This document shows, piece after piece, positions 12,661 to 24,100 of a stretch of DNA of 64,000 nt (positions are counted from its first letter, which is position 1; every line of letters begins with the position of its first letter). The position numbers were made by a program, and so were the translations under genes. The stretch covers positions 346,400,169 through 346,464,168 of the forward strand of contig NC_081412.1 of NCBI RefSeq assembly GCF_030272615.1, read 5' to 3'. This DNA comes from Cryptomeria japonica. Taxonomy: Eukaryota; Streptophyta; Pinopsida; Cupressales; Cupressaceae. The notes beneath the pieces are model-generated. The model had not been told where the DNA came from and did not search any database. It saw only the letters and a list, made by a program, of their open reading frames with translations.

Positions 12661-12990
12661 GATTTTTCTTCACAAGAAAAAAAATCAGTCTATGGAAAAT
12701 TCGGTCTATAACCTTCACAAACCAAGAAAAACAATGTCGCAAGTACAGAAAACACTGACCACGCAATTTTTTATATTATTTACTTGACTAACGCTAAGGG
12801 TTTTTTTTTTACTTTTTCACTTTTCTGTTTTTCGTCGGAATTCCAATGAACGTCGGGCAACATTCTAACGACAATTAGTTTCATTGGAATTCTGAAGAAC
12901 ATCGGGCGAGATTTAAAAAGAAAAAAAATTTGACACAAATCGCCTCCTAAGATCCGACAAAAGGAAAGAAATCCTATAGTTCGTCGAAAA
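12661..12990 (-). repeat. CACTA subterminal region with inverted and direct repeats
   Basis: Upstream of the transposase start lie related motifs, gaacgtcgggca (about 12848) and gaacatcgggcg (about 12897), plus ttcgtcgg and ttcgtcgaa. An inverted pair, ggaattccaatga (about 12838) and tcattggaattc (about 12881), could form a hairpin. Dense short subterminal repeats are typical of CACTA elements, where the transposase binds. Homology to gypsy gag resumes at about 12991, so the element end probably lies near 12980-12990, where tatagttcgtcg is a poor match to the expected TAGTG. Confidence 0.5.
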
Positions 12991-15007
12991 ATGCACCCAA
13001 ATGAGTTAATGGCCCTTGCCTTTGTCATGCTTGGGGAAAGGTTCCTGGTACATCTTGAGTTTGTCATTATTGTTACTAGTTTTTGTTGTTGCTACCTCAA
13101 TATCACCCTTATCAATGAGATCTTATATGTAGTTCTTCAGTTTCATACACTTTCATGTATCAATGCCCATTGATACGATGATAATCACAATACTTATTCT
13201 CATTATACCACCTAGGTTTGGGTTGATTAGGGTCAAATGGGTGAGTTATTGGAAAGATGACCACACCTACCTAGACAAGCTTTTGGAACACAACCTTAAT
13301 GGGCTCAGCAAGGGGAGTATACTCTCTTGGAGCCTGATTATTAGACCAGGGTGGTCGCCCCTAAACTGAGACATTGTTGGGAGGACTCTGAGATTGATTT
13401 TGATTGTTTTTATGAGTATCGAATTGACAATTATTGGTGGTGGGCTTTGGAGGAGCAGCCACGGTCTGAACCGGCTTTGCATCAATGACACCATCATTAA
13501 CTATTTTCTTGTTCTTAGACCAAAATTTTGGTTTCTCATTGTGATAAGAGGAAGCATTTTGACTTGATTTTTGATAATGCTTTAGGGTACCTTCCTCTAA
13601 CAAGACATGTTCAAGGGCTAGGCCCTTATCAGTCAACTTCTGAAAAGACTATGCACTGAGATGTCAAGGGTTTTGCTAGTTCGGGCACCAGATTTTTCTG
13701 AAATAATTCAATTTGGTGTTGTTATAGCATATCCCATTGGAATTTTTTGATAAGGTGTCACCACCTCTGTAGGAAGTTAGTGAAATTTTCCCCATGCCTC
13801 CGTTTTGTGTTACAAAGGTCCATCAGGAAACATCATTGACAATGTTATAAGCATAGTGGGCCACAAACTTTTCTGCTAAGTCTGGGAAGGAGGTGATAGA
13901 ACCTCTGGGCAAGGATGAGAACCATGCAAGAGAATCTCTCGTGAGACTCTTAGGGAAGATCCTTTGAAGGTATAAATCACTATAGGAGACCTCTTGGCAT
14001 AAGATATGAAACTCACGGACATGGTCTCGGGGGTCCCCTTGACCCTCATACTTCGTGAACTTAGGCATCTCAAACCCTGGTGGGTAAGGTGCAACCGATA
14101 TCGAAGGATCATAAGGACAAGGACAAAATTCCTCAAACGAATAAGGTTTTCTCTTGTTAGTCCCTCCTTCATGTTTTTGATGATGTTCTTCATGTCCTAG
14201 ATTTCCTTGATTATATCATGTTGCAGATCTTGGACATGCTGGACCGTGTTTGCCCCGAGTATCTGGTGAGCCGTGGGAGGTATACCACCACCACTAATAT
14301 ATTGATATGATGAAGAAGTGGGAATGTGAGATGTGATGACCGATGTAACGGGGACTTGAGTGATGATTGGTTGTGACCCGCGAGTTGTTGTGATGGGAGG
14401 AAGCGAAGCATGGATGAAATTAGTGGCATTGTTGAGAGGAATGAAGGATTGTGGAATAGAGACATGTGGTCAGGTAGAAGAAGATGGCATAGAAGCCTAT
14501 TGGAGAATATGTGTGATCGGATTGGACAAGGGTATAGATGTCAAGAAGGAAGAAGGTTGGATGGAAGTCATGGGGCGAATACCACAGGTGCTATTGATTG
14601 GGGTTGAATGATAGGCGGGGGTGCAAATGATTGTGGTTGAATGATAGGTGTAACAATGTGAGTAGGAGAACAGTCCCCTTGTGGTTGTTGATCAAGAATG
14701 GATCTATCAAAATCAAGGGGAAGGTGAGCTCCATTTTCAATAAGAGTCTTTAGAAAACCACTAGGATTATGTTGGATAAATTTCTCCATCATTTCTTGAT
14801 TGTAAGAATCTTCTAGGAATGTTCGCACTTCTGGGGAGAGGTCATCTTGATCGACCATGTTAGGGTCCCCTTGTGGTTGTGGATCTTGGATGTCGGGTTG
14901 CAAAATTTACATAGGATCTTGTGTAGGGTCTTGATATAGGACACTAATGTCCGACATGCCATATTTTGTTCAACCATCTTCTTCTTTTGGGATCGAGTTG
15001 TGACCAT
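12991..15007 (-). pseudogene. gag: Ty3/gypsy gag polyprotein, decayed
   Basis: Capsid-nucleocapsid precursor of a gypsy retrotransposon, read leftward from ATG 15007 (MVTTRSQKKK, a usual gypsy gag start). A Gln/Pro-rich linker follows (14900-14570), then the retrotransposon gag domain at 14068-13823 (DPRDHVREFHILCQEVSYSD, then LTRDSLAWFSSLPRGSITSF and DLAEKFVAHY). A linker leads to a degraded zinc-binding segment near 13170-13250 (YCDYHRYQWALIHESV, final Cys lost). Several frameshifts and stops are present. Protease and pol should lie further left but the CACTA element begins there, so it is truncated or interrupted. Lineage is likely non-chromoviral (Tat/Athila type), inferred from the gag start and linker only. 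Confidence 0.82.
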
Positions 15008-16059
15008 GCAAGAATAAGCCTAGGAAAATTTATTGGAAGAAAGGTTTTGATGAAAGAACTTAGCTAGGATTTTGGATTTTGATGTGATTTGGATTTGATG
15101 AAGTTGAATATAACAATTGATAGGGTTATTGGATTAGGAAAAGAGTTTGATTAAGATTGCACGTTAGTCCTTGGATGACGATTTTAGGTGGGGGATGTTG
15201 ATGAAACCACAAGCAAGGTGACAACCAAGCTGGGTAAAATTTAGACCTTAGGATAATGATCAAAGTCTCCTTTCTACTAAGGATTGACTAATGATCCCAA
15301 GCAAAATAAAGACACAGGATAGGATTCTTGATTGACTTAAAAGATGAGGCAAAGGTACTTGGGGGAGATTCTTTCCCAAGCACAAAAGCCAAATGATTAA
15401 TTGATTAAAAATGAGGTCTAAATAAAACTTCACAAGGTATAAAACCTTAGAGTGAGATTGATTTGATTGAATGATGATTTATTAAGGACGATTGATTAAG
15501 GATTGATTTGATTGAAGATGATTGATGTGCTAAGTCCTTCGAACGTGTTAATGATGAAAGATCAAAGGAGGCCGATAATGATGACTAGAAGAACTTGATG
15601 ACTAGATTATCCTTTTAATGGAAATGACTCAATAAGTGATAGGTTTGAATGGCAAATTGTATGAAGGCATGTGACCATCCTGATTTTGATGATAGTTGGT
15701 ATTGAAAGACAAGCCTGATCCTTGGTGTAGGGCGCAGACTCTTAGTTCATCACTAGCATCAAACACATTGCTATGACCATGAATATAATTGTGATATCGA
15801 TGTAAAAAGGTCCTATGTTTGAGCATGAGTTTGCAGTTGGTATACCAAAACTTTCGGCGTCTAATGAGTTGTGCTTGTGTGAGATGTTTTTTCTTGATTG
15901 GACGCGAAAGTGACTTCTTAGGATGTTTATACAACTTAGGCATGTGATACATGAGACAGATGGAGTTTTGACTTGTTGGAAAATTTGGACTTGAGTGTGA
16001 CTTGGACTTGACTAAGGTTTTAAATTTGACTAAGATATGAATAAGACAAAACTAGGACA
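15008..16059. other. Non-coding DNA upstream of the gypsy gag
   Basis: No gene seen. At 15180-15200, aggtgggggatgttgatgaaacc resembles a plus-strand polypurine tract followed by an LTR-type TG start, but no partner copy is present. From about 15950 the sequence is low-complexity, built from variants of tgactaggac and gacttggact, and the same texture resumes at 16828. Confidence 0.4.
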
Positions 16060-16355
16060 TGTGAAGCAATCACCGGCGAGGAGGGACCTCAAATAGATCA
16101 GCCCAAACCGGTTAGAAAGAGTTAACACAATGGAAACACACAGATATGATGGAGGCAAATGCAGAACAGATTGTTTTATTCCATGAAAAGTCAATTACAT
16201 CCAACCGACAACAACTGGGTTACAACATACTGGCACACAGACCTGGTAGAATAGGCCTCACAGGGACCTTGAATCAAAAGATCTAACTTCTAAGCACTTA
16301 TCTATTTGATACTCCTTATCTCTGAATTTTATTGATCCCAATGCAAAGCATGGTT

Positions 16356-16397
<42 letters not shown>

Positions 16398-16827
16398 ATC
16401 CAAAGGATCAGGTCGGCCCAAAAGGATCAAAATCCTAACGTGCAGAAATGAATGAGGTCGGCCTCCGAAAAATTCCAAAGGATGAAGCGTAGAAGGTTGA
16501 CCACATGCCAAAAACATCGAGATCAACGTCCAAGGCTCCACAAGCATCGGCATGAGTTTCGATAGATCACCAGAATAGGTCTCAGGCAACCGGTAACAAG
16601 AATTGTCAGGGAAAACCGGTAGCGATATCTTGTCGGAAAGTTATCCAAATGAGATGCGGTTTGAAAGAAAGCAGGGTGATCAAGTCTTCAAGAATAATTT
16701 AACTCCATAGGCAGCCAGTGTGCCAAAACTAGGACACGCAAAAAGGAAAACTGAAACTGCAAATAGAAAATAAATGTTTTTGGTTGATGCAAGATTGCTA
16801 TGAACCGGGGATGCTCCTGCATCAACA
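16060..16827 (-). repeat. Probable solo LTR
   Basis: A 768-bp block starts TGTGAAG and ends CATCAACA on the plus strand; on the minus strand it begins TGTTGATGCAGGAGC and ends CTTCACA. It sits inside a low-complexity tgactagga stretch found on both sides, which argues for an insertion. It contains several ACCGG-type motifs like the copia-derived elements further right. No exact target duplication is visible and no internal region adjoins it, so the solo-LTR call is an inference. Confidence 0.45.
16361..16395. repeat. (AT)n microsatellite
   Basis: About 35 bp of uninterrupted tatata inside the probable solo LTR. Confidence 0.9.
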
Positions 16828-18430
16828 TGACTAGGATGACAACTTGTACATGATCCGGGTAATGACTAGGACATGACTTAAGGATGACTAAGGACTATGA
16901 CTTGGACTATGCTTGACTTGGATTATAATGTGAAAAAGGTTGACTTGGGCTTGGACTATAATGATGACTAGGATGTTGACTAGGACATACTAATTCTACT
17001 CTTGGAAAGAAGACATAGAAAACACATTAGCCATTGATGCAAATAGAGACTCCAAGCACAACACACTATCCTAGGAAGTTGGTTGAGGAGGAAAACCTTT
17101 GCTTGATGAATCAGGTACACATTCAATAGCTAATCAGAATACGGCTGGTGAGTCTCACGCAATAGATTCTTAACGCTGTATTAGCCGACTCCAAATTCTA
17201 ATGGGGGCATGATATGGCAAGTCTCTTGGGGGAGTTACTATCTCCCTTGCACAAAGATTATCCACCTTTTGGAGGTGAATTGGGTATCTTCTATTCCTAG
17301 AGTTCTTAGTAAGGGTTTCCTCTCAAAGACTATCCTTTGTAGTCGTGAAAGCGTGATTGAGGCCTATAGCCCAACAAAGTACCAAGCACAATAATAGTCA
17401 CACAAGCGTGATTTAAACCTCAAGGGCCCTACAAAGTACTCGATATGAGAGTAAAATCAGATAGCTCCATCCTCTAAGATTTTTATCTCAAAAGGCAATT
17501 TGATTATAGTGAGTTGGAATGCTCGGGTTCAACTGTACTCACTTCGGTCATTCCCCTCTCACCAATGCCTGTGCTAGTGTGCCAGACAAATCGGGAGTGC
17601 AGGCCTGCTAAAGGTAAAAATCATGCAAACAAGAAGAAAATAAACACGGAAGACAAGTGGTTAATTCCCTTAACCAAAACCAAATATTATCTAACTTAAA
17701 AAAGATGCACACAAGAACTAATCTTGTGGGAATATTATCTTCTATACAACATCTTGCAAAGAAAATAGATTAGTAGTCTCAAATTAAGCCTTGGATCGCT
17801 CGAATAAAGTCTGCAAAACTCAAAAGTCTAATCAGTACCACAAAATTCTGTAGATACAATGCTCGCATTGTTTTGCAGACGTTAGTGCCAAACCGCGAGC
17901 GATAGCGCTAAAATAGAAATACAATAAAATGAACAGACAACAAACAATTTTTTATTTTTTTTAACCTGAAAAAAACATGCAAGGAGCTATACCAGGGGAC
18001 GTGTTGTTCTATTGTTGGTCGTGCCGAAATGCTCGCGCTCACGCCAAAGACAAAAGATGTTAGCGGTTAGCAACAAATTTAAAAATTCAAAATTTTAAAA
18101 GAGGTGGGGGATTTTCTAAGCCACTCGCGCTATTCGCAGAGCACTCGCGCTAAAGCGGCATTAGCAAAAATAAAAAAAACTGGATAAAACAGTTTAACTA
18201 ATTTTTAAAAAAAAATTATTTAGATAATTTATCCTTTTTATGTGTTTTTTAATAACTGGTTATAAAGACAGAAAGAAGAAAGAGTGAAATTCAGAGCAGA
18301 GAAGTGAATGGAGAAAGGTTGCAGGCGGACACGTTATTCTCGTATCGCTTAGGCTAATCTGTGACCATCGACAAAAAATCACAAAAACTTCAAGAAAAAT
18401 GTTAAATTAGGGACGTGTGTCTCACCGGGC
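16828..18430. other. Non-coding DNA with CTCGCGCT-type motifs
   Basis: No gene. 16828-17000 continues the tgactaggat/ttggactatg low-complexity texture. 17850-18170 carries repeated tgctcgcgct, cactcgcgct and cgcgagcgatagcgct motifs, unusual in this AT-rich setting. At 18420, gtctcaccgggcatgccaaaaat resembles DNA often found near gypsy LTR ends, which suggests an LTR of the neighbouring gypsy element, but the pair is absent. Confidence 0.35.
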
Positions 18431-19735
18431 ATGCCAAAAATGAAGCAAGGTAAAATGATGGAAGGAAATAACACACGTAAAGAACAAAAAAATGCACAAT
18501 CAATCAAATAACCAAGTTATACCTTCATTTTTACCTCCTTCTTCGGATTGAGCGAGATGAGGTTGAAGTAGCACCCTTTCTCCAACTTGATTTGATGTTC
18601 TCCTTGATTGAATGTGATGGCTCTCCAATTGTGCACAAATATAATTAAAAGGGATGATGGGATGAATGTGTTGAAGATGGAATGGATATGCAAGGTGGAT
18701 GTTGAAATGACTAAGTGGTGGATGGGTGGAAATTTTGCTATAGTCTAGTTGCTTGGATGGATTTTTGGACTCAAAATGGCAACATAAACTTACTAAACTT
18801 GGAGATGTCCAATGAAGGGGTGGAGTCCCCAATTTATAGAAGAAGGCGAGGGGGGGGCTAGAATTGATCCAAGATGGAGGGCCAAGATTGCATGTGAGCC
18901 CACACATGGATCAAGAGAGGTTGATATGACAAGTGTGGGATCTAAGAGATATGTCATAAAGACATTTCTTGTCTCCACACTCCTCAAGGTTCATTGGGAA
19001 GGCTTCCAAATGCACCTTGGAAAGACAAAAGGAATAAAATATTCCTTGTATGATGGGCAAGAGGATTTAAAAATTCCCCAAAAAGGGAGCATGGGGATTT
19101 GAGGAATAAAAAGGAATTAAAAATTCCTTGGGTGAAAGGATACATAGAGGAATGTGAGATTTTTGAAAATCTCACATTCACCTAGGAAAAGAGCATTTAA
19201 GGAAGGTAGTTGAATGAGAGGACAAGGAGATCTAGCCTAGAAGTGTTAGGGGTTGACTTTGTGTCTAATCATGGGAATTAGCCACTAGCAACCGATTAGA
19301 AGAGGGATTGAAAGAAATTAGGAAAGGGATTAGGTGGGATTAGAGAAAGTGAGATTTGTAGGAGGATTTGACTACGAGAGAGAATGAGTGGAGGCAAAAA
19401 TTTGAGGAATAATGCTAAGTAGGATTAAGAGAGTTTCTAGAAGAATTAATTAGACTAATGATGGATTAGAAAAAGATGATTTGTAGGAATCACAAGGCTC
19501 AATAAATTAATTAAGATTAATTAATTAAAGGGGGGGAATTATGAAGATTTAATTTTGATTGCCTTAGAAGAAGAAAGGAAAATTGATTTATTAAATAAAT
19601 CAATCATTGGACTATAGTGACAACATTAATTAGATTAAATTTAATTAATATTGAGACGAATAAGGATTAACATAATTAAATTAATTAATTATGTGGGAGA
19701 GTTAAATTAATTAAAACAATTAATTTAAGTGTCTA
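18431..19735. other. Non-coding, AT-rich DNA before copy T
   Basis: No supported gene; the frames at 18500-19180 have no recognisable protein features. 19500-19735 is a run of ttaattaa-type AT repeats directly against the first homologous codons of copy T, and probably marks where that element lost its 5' LTR and gag. Confidence 0.45.
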
Positions 19736-19736
19736 T

Positions 19737-21110
19737 AATTGTTACAAATGCAACCAGATCAAAGTTTGATCGCAGAGAAATGACAATTAATGATATTCTA
19801 GAGTTTGATATTAAGTTTTCTTCAATGGTGATTGGTTACAAGGTTTACTATTCTAGCAGGGAAAACTCTATTTCCGAAACAACCATCTATGATGCTTATG
19901 AGATGGTGAAAGAAGATAAGAAGTATGACCTCTGTGAATTGCTTCAGAGTGAGCTAATAAAGAATTTGAAGAAGATTAAGGAGAACAAGAAACATTCGTT
20001 CAAATATGGAACTCTAATCCTATGCTTGTTTTTCTACTTCCTGAATGAAGTACCGAGAGTTGGACAGGTACAATGGGCCTTTGATAGACCTGTAGGTGTG
20101 TAAATCCAAGAATACTTGTATAACTCTAGTGACTCTAAAGTTCGGAATGCTAACCTGTGGGGATACTTTAAGAATTTTTAGAAGGAGATGCATGAGAGGG
20201 AAAGAATTCCTAAGTCAATTATGGAAAAATATCAAGACACAATCTGTTTCATGGTGGACACTGACCAATACTTGATGGAGGCAGTTGAACCAAGGACATC
20301 ATGGATCATGCCTATGGGATATGAAGTAGATGAGAAAAGTTTGTAACTCTATGCACAACACTTGCTAAGCAAGCTGGTTGATCCATCTAAGGAGAGGTTT
20401 GGTACTCATGCAAAGATGAATGATCTGAAAGGTGTTGAAAATGAGGATGCAGTGGATAAGGGTGATGCAGGAAAAGTAGATGAGGTTGAGGATATTAAAA
20501 ATCCTCCAACTGAAGCAGAAACAAAGAAGGATGCAGAGAAGGAAAAGGTTGAGGTAAAAGCATAACCCATTCTAGAAGCAAGAGACACTACAATGGCAAT
20601 AAAGGGCAAGTCAGTTATTGATGATCCAGAATTCATAGAAGGCCCTATCAACCTTGCTCCTCTGTCGCCTATCTAGAAGCTTCAACTAGTATCATTTGCA
20701 CAAGAAAAAGCCAGTGAAGATCTCTTAAAAACACACAGTGAAGATAGTGAGCTGCTAACCCTGACATCTGGTGTTCTGGAAAAATTGATGCCCTCATTTT
20801 AGAGGAACACTTACAACACCCCATTTGAACAATTGAAGAGTTTAATCAACTCTGTGCACACACATTTTGAGTCATTTGAAAAATATGCTGAGGTGAAGGT
20901 CTGAAATGAGTTCAAGGCCAAAAGGATGTGGACATTGAATATGATGATTGTTGATGATAGAGCCTCATTAGATGCCTATGTTGAGAGTGTTCAAGATGCT
21001 TTGTCCCAAGGAGGAAATATTTACAAACATGCTTATCACTATCTATGTTTACTAAAGATTGTTGGACCCTTAAAAAATTTTAAGGTTCCAGATTCATACT
21101 AGGAAGCAAA
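19737..21110 (+). pseudogene. ORF2, N-terminal and linker part (copy T)
   Basis: Unknown protein shared with the elements at 45.6 and 53 kb. One frame is kept throughout, with several stops (for example 20101, about 20179 and about 20345). Conserved blocks in order: SSMVIGYKVYYSS, DLCELLQSELIKNLKKIKENK, FKYGTLILCLFFYF, GQVQWAFDRPV, ICFMVDTDQYLMEAVEPR, WIMPMGYEVDEKSL, then an acidic Lys/Glu linker. At the position where outer and inner have TAA, this copy has a GAA glutamate (MVKEDKKYDLC). That makes it the best guide to the ancestral sequence. The pattern of a helical domain with an internal hydrophobic segment (LILCLFFYFL) suggests a folded or membrane-proximal domain. No enzymatic motif was seen. 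Confidence 0.7.
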
Positions 21111-24100
21111 TCTCTCTCTCCAATTATTGAGATCAAGTATTTATTCCACTCCGAGTTCCCTGCAACCTACTTTGATACATGAACAAGGTGGTCTATTTCC
21201 AGGTATGTATATGGTTGCAAAGGCGAAATCATTCCAGGATGACAACATTGGTCAGGAGCTCTTTGTGGAGTTTATTATCTTTTGGCCTAATAGATTTCTT
21301 ATCAGATGAATTGGTTTTTGTGATTCTATGTATGAAAATGAATTTATGTTTCAGGTTTCAAACCTTCATCAACCCATCTGATATGTTTTTGAAAGCAAGA
21401 CCAAAGACAGTTTTCAAATGTTTATGCTAGTGAAATTTTCAGAAATGAAAAGTTGTCAACTTTGGTGGTCAAAATATTTGCGCTCAGTAATGATCTCAAG
21501 AAACCGATTGGTGAAAGGTTTTTTGGTATAATGGATTATGACCCTGAGCGATTTTGCAAGGATCGAAGAAGTTCTGATATGCTTTTTAATTGTTTCCTGA
21601 CTAATCTTGACATAAAAAATGCGTCGGAAAAAGGTTTTAAATTTGAACAATCAGAGGACAACCCACCTAATATTTTTATGTCAATTGCTTCCATTTTAAT
21701 TTTCACAAAGATCAGAGGTCATTTGATGTATTAATTTAAAATTTATATTGCCCGCGACTAGCTCCAACGGGCTAGTTTACAAAGCAAGTACCAAAATTTG
21801 GTGAGCTAATTGAAATTTGTAATAAAACCCATGTTTTATTTAAATTATCATAACTTTTGGCCAAGTTTCGTGGTAATCAGGTGCCTGGTTAGTCGGCAAT
21901 GAAATTACACCAGAATGAGGCCGCAGGAAAAAATTATTTTTTTTAGTTTTTTGCATAGTTTGAAGCAGTTTGCAAAAGGAAATACTGAATTTATCTCAAA
22001 AGGAATAAGGTGCCAATATTAGATGGAAAAAATATATTTCTTGAGTCATTTTAATCAATGATTTAAGAACGTATATTATGAAAGCATCTTTTGAGAAGCA
22101 TATATTTGATCTTTTAAATAAGAAACTAAATATATTGCAAAGGAAGTAATGGATTTTATTTCCACAAGGCACTTGTTGTATCCAACCAATTTGGTCTCAA
22201 CTTTGTTGCTCATTATCGAGGATTTTGTGTTACTAAGATTGCAGGTTACAGAAGAGTTGAAAGGTAATCCACACAAATCATTGGTAGTTCAAGATGCAAA
22301 CATTATGGATAATGACAGGCAACATCTCTAAATTTGCCAAAGGAAATAATACAGATGTGTATGGAACAACACGTTGTGCTTCTACCTCCTTGAGACACTA
22401 TGCATTGTGTTTTCAAAATGGAGAATATAATGTGCAGCTCCACTTTGCGAGACATTAATAATCCAACAATTGAGAATACATTTGAAGCATTGGCTGCTCG
22501 GACAATGTCAGAAGTTGAATACAAATCAATTGGAGAAGTTTAATACATATCAATTGGAGAAGTTTCAGAATCATCAAATTTTTATCATTATAGACTTGCC
22601 CTAGAATTCTACACATATTTCACATCTCCAATAAGATGATATGCTGACATTGTTGTGCATCAGATGTTTGTTGCATCATGTTCAAACACCATTTCCAGCC
22701 AGGGATCTGTGAACAAAAATAATATTTGATGATTCAAGTGTTTGACTATGATTATGCATCAGTCGATGATAGTTCAGGTTTCACAACAATACCCGTAGCA
22801 CCAGTGGTATCTGCATATATAAAAGTGGTCTTTGTGAACCCATATCATACAAGGTAGAAATGGAATTGTTAGTGGTCCAGTAGATTATGCACGACTTCCA
22901 TAGATTATGTTAACTGCCCATGCTCAAGGTTTTCTCTGTAAGAGAGAAACAAATGCCAGAGAAGGAGGAATTTAGTGCGTGATTGTTAGAGTTTCAATTC
23001 ATGTGAACTCAGCTTCGTCCAATCCAGTTGTTCTGGATGAAGAGACAACAGTGGAAGAGAAGTTACAGTAGAGCAACATGCAGAGTATTATTCAACCATT
23101 TCAATGCTCACCGTATTCAGATCATTTATGGAAGTCTTATTGCAAACCACCACCCGCAGCCCTAACCCTATCGGGTATCAGCAATAGTCATAATACATCA
23201 CTCTGGTGGAGTTATTGGGTATCAGGGTAGGTGGAAATGATATCCCCCGACATTGCAAGTTACCCCGATGAAGATATCCAAAGATGGGGAGTTTTCATCG
23301 GGCATCAACATAACATTTTTTGCCCTCTTCCGATGCCCCATGAGTTCCGATGGAGATCATTAAGGTAATGAATTTTAATTTTTAATTTGGTTATTAGGTG
23401 AGTATGAAAATTTTCCGTTTGCATCCTTCTAGGGTAATAATTTATATTTTCCCGAAATCCTTTCTAGGTAATGTTTTTTTTTTTGATCTTTTAATGAAAT
23501 ATTTTCAAAGATCATTAATTAAGCATGTATATTGGAGAATTTTTAGGATCATCAAAGGTATTTTTTATTTTTATTTTTATTTATTTACATCCTGTAATCA
23601 TTACAATGATTTATTGAAAGCATTTTGTCCCATATTGATTACAATATTTTTTTAGGACAAAGTTTGTTTTCACTAGTTATATTTTAGGGATTATTTATTA
23701 AAGATGTTATATTTAAATATCCCTAATGTATAATTTTATTTACCAATAACTGATTATGCCATCTTGGGTGCAAATTGACTTTATTTATCTTTCCCCAGAC
23801 AAGGAGTATCACCAAAAATTTAATTTAATGATTTATATTATCATTATCTTTAAAATGGCATTTTTGTTTTGCAAATAATATTCCAATATTTATTTTTATT
23901 ACCCTATGAAAATTAAAAAGGAGATATTTTGTTAAAAGGATAAAGGAATATTATGTTCTTAAATGCATATTAAAAATCATAATATGTTTTGATCATTTTC
24001 TTATAAATACTTTTACCCTTTGAATCATTAAATTTATTATATGTTAGGGTAAGTATTATTAAGAGATTAAAGTAGAAATATTATAATTACAAAGAAACAT

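Noticed and set aside
16047-16745. caaaactaggaca at 16047 and 16733 as target duplications
   Set aside because: The second copy lies inside the LTR-like block, not at its border, so it is not a flanking duplication.
18500-19181. Frames on both strands at 18.5-19.2 kb as a possible gene
   Set aside because: No recognisable motif, overlapping frames on both strands, no splice or start context; treated as non-coding.
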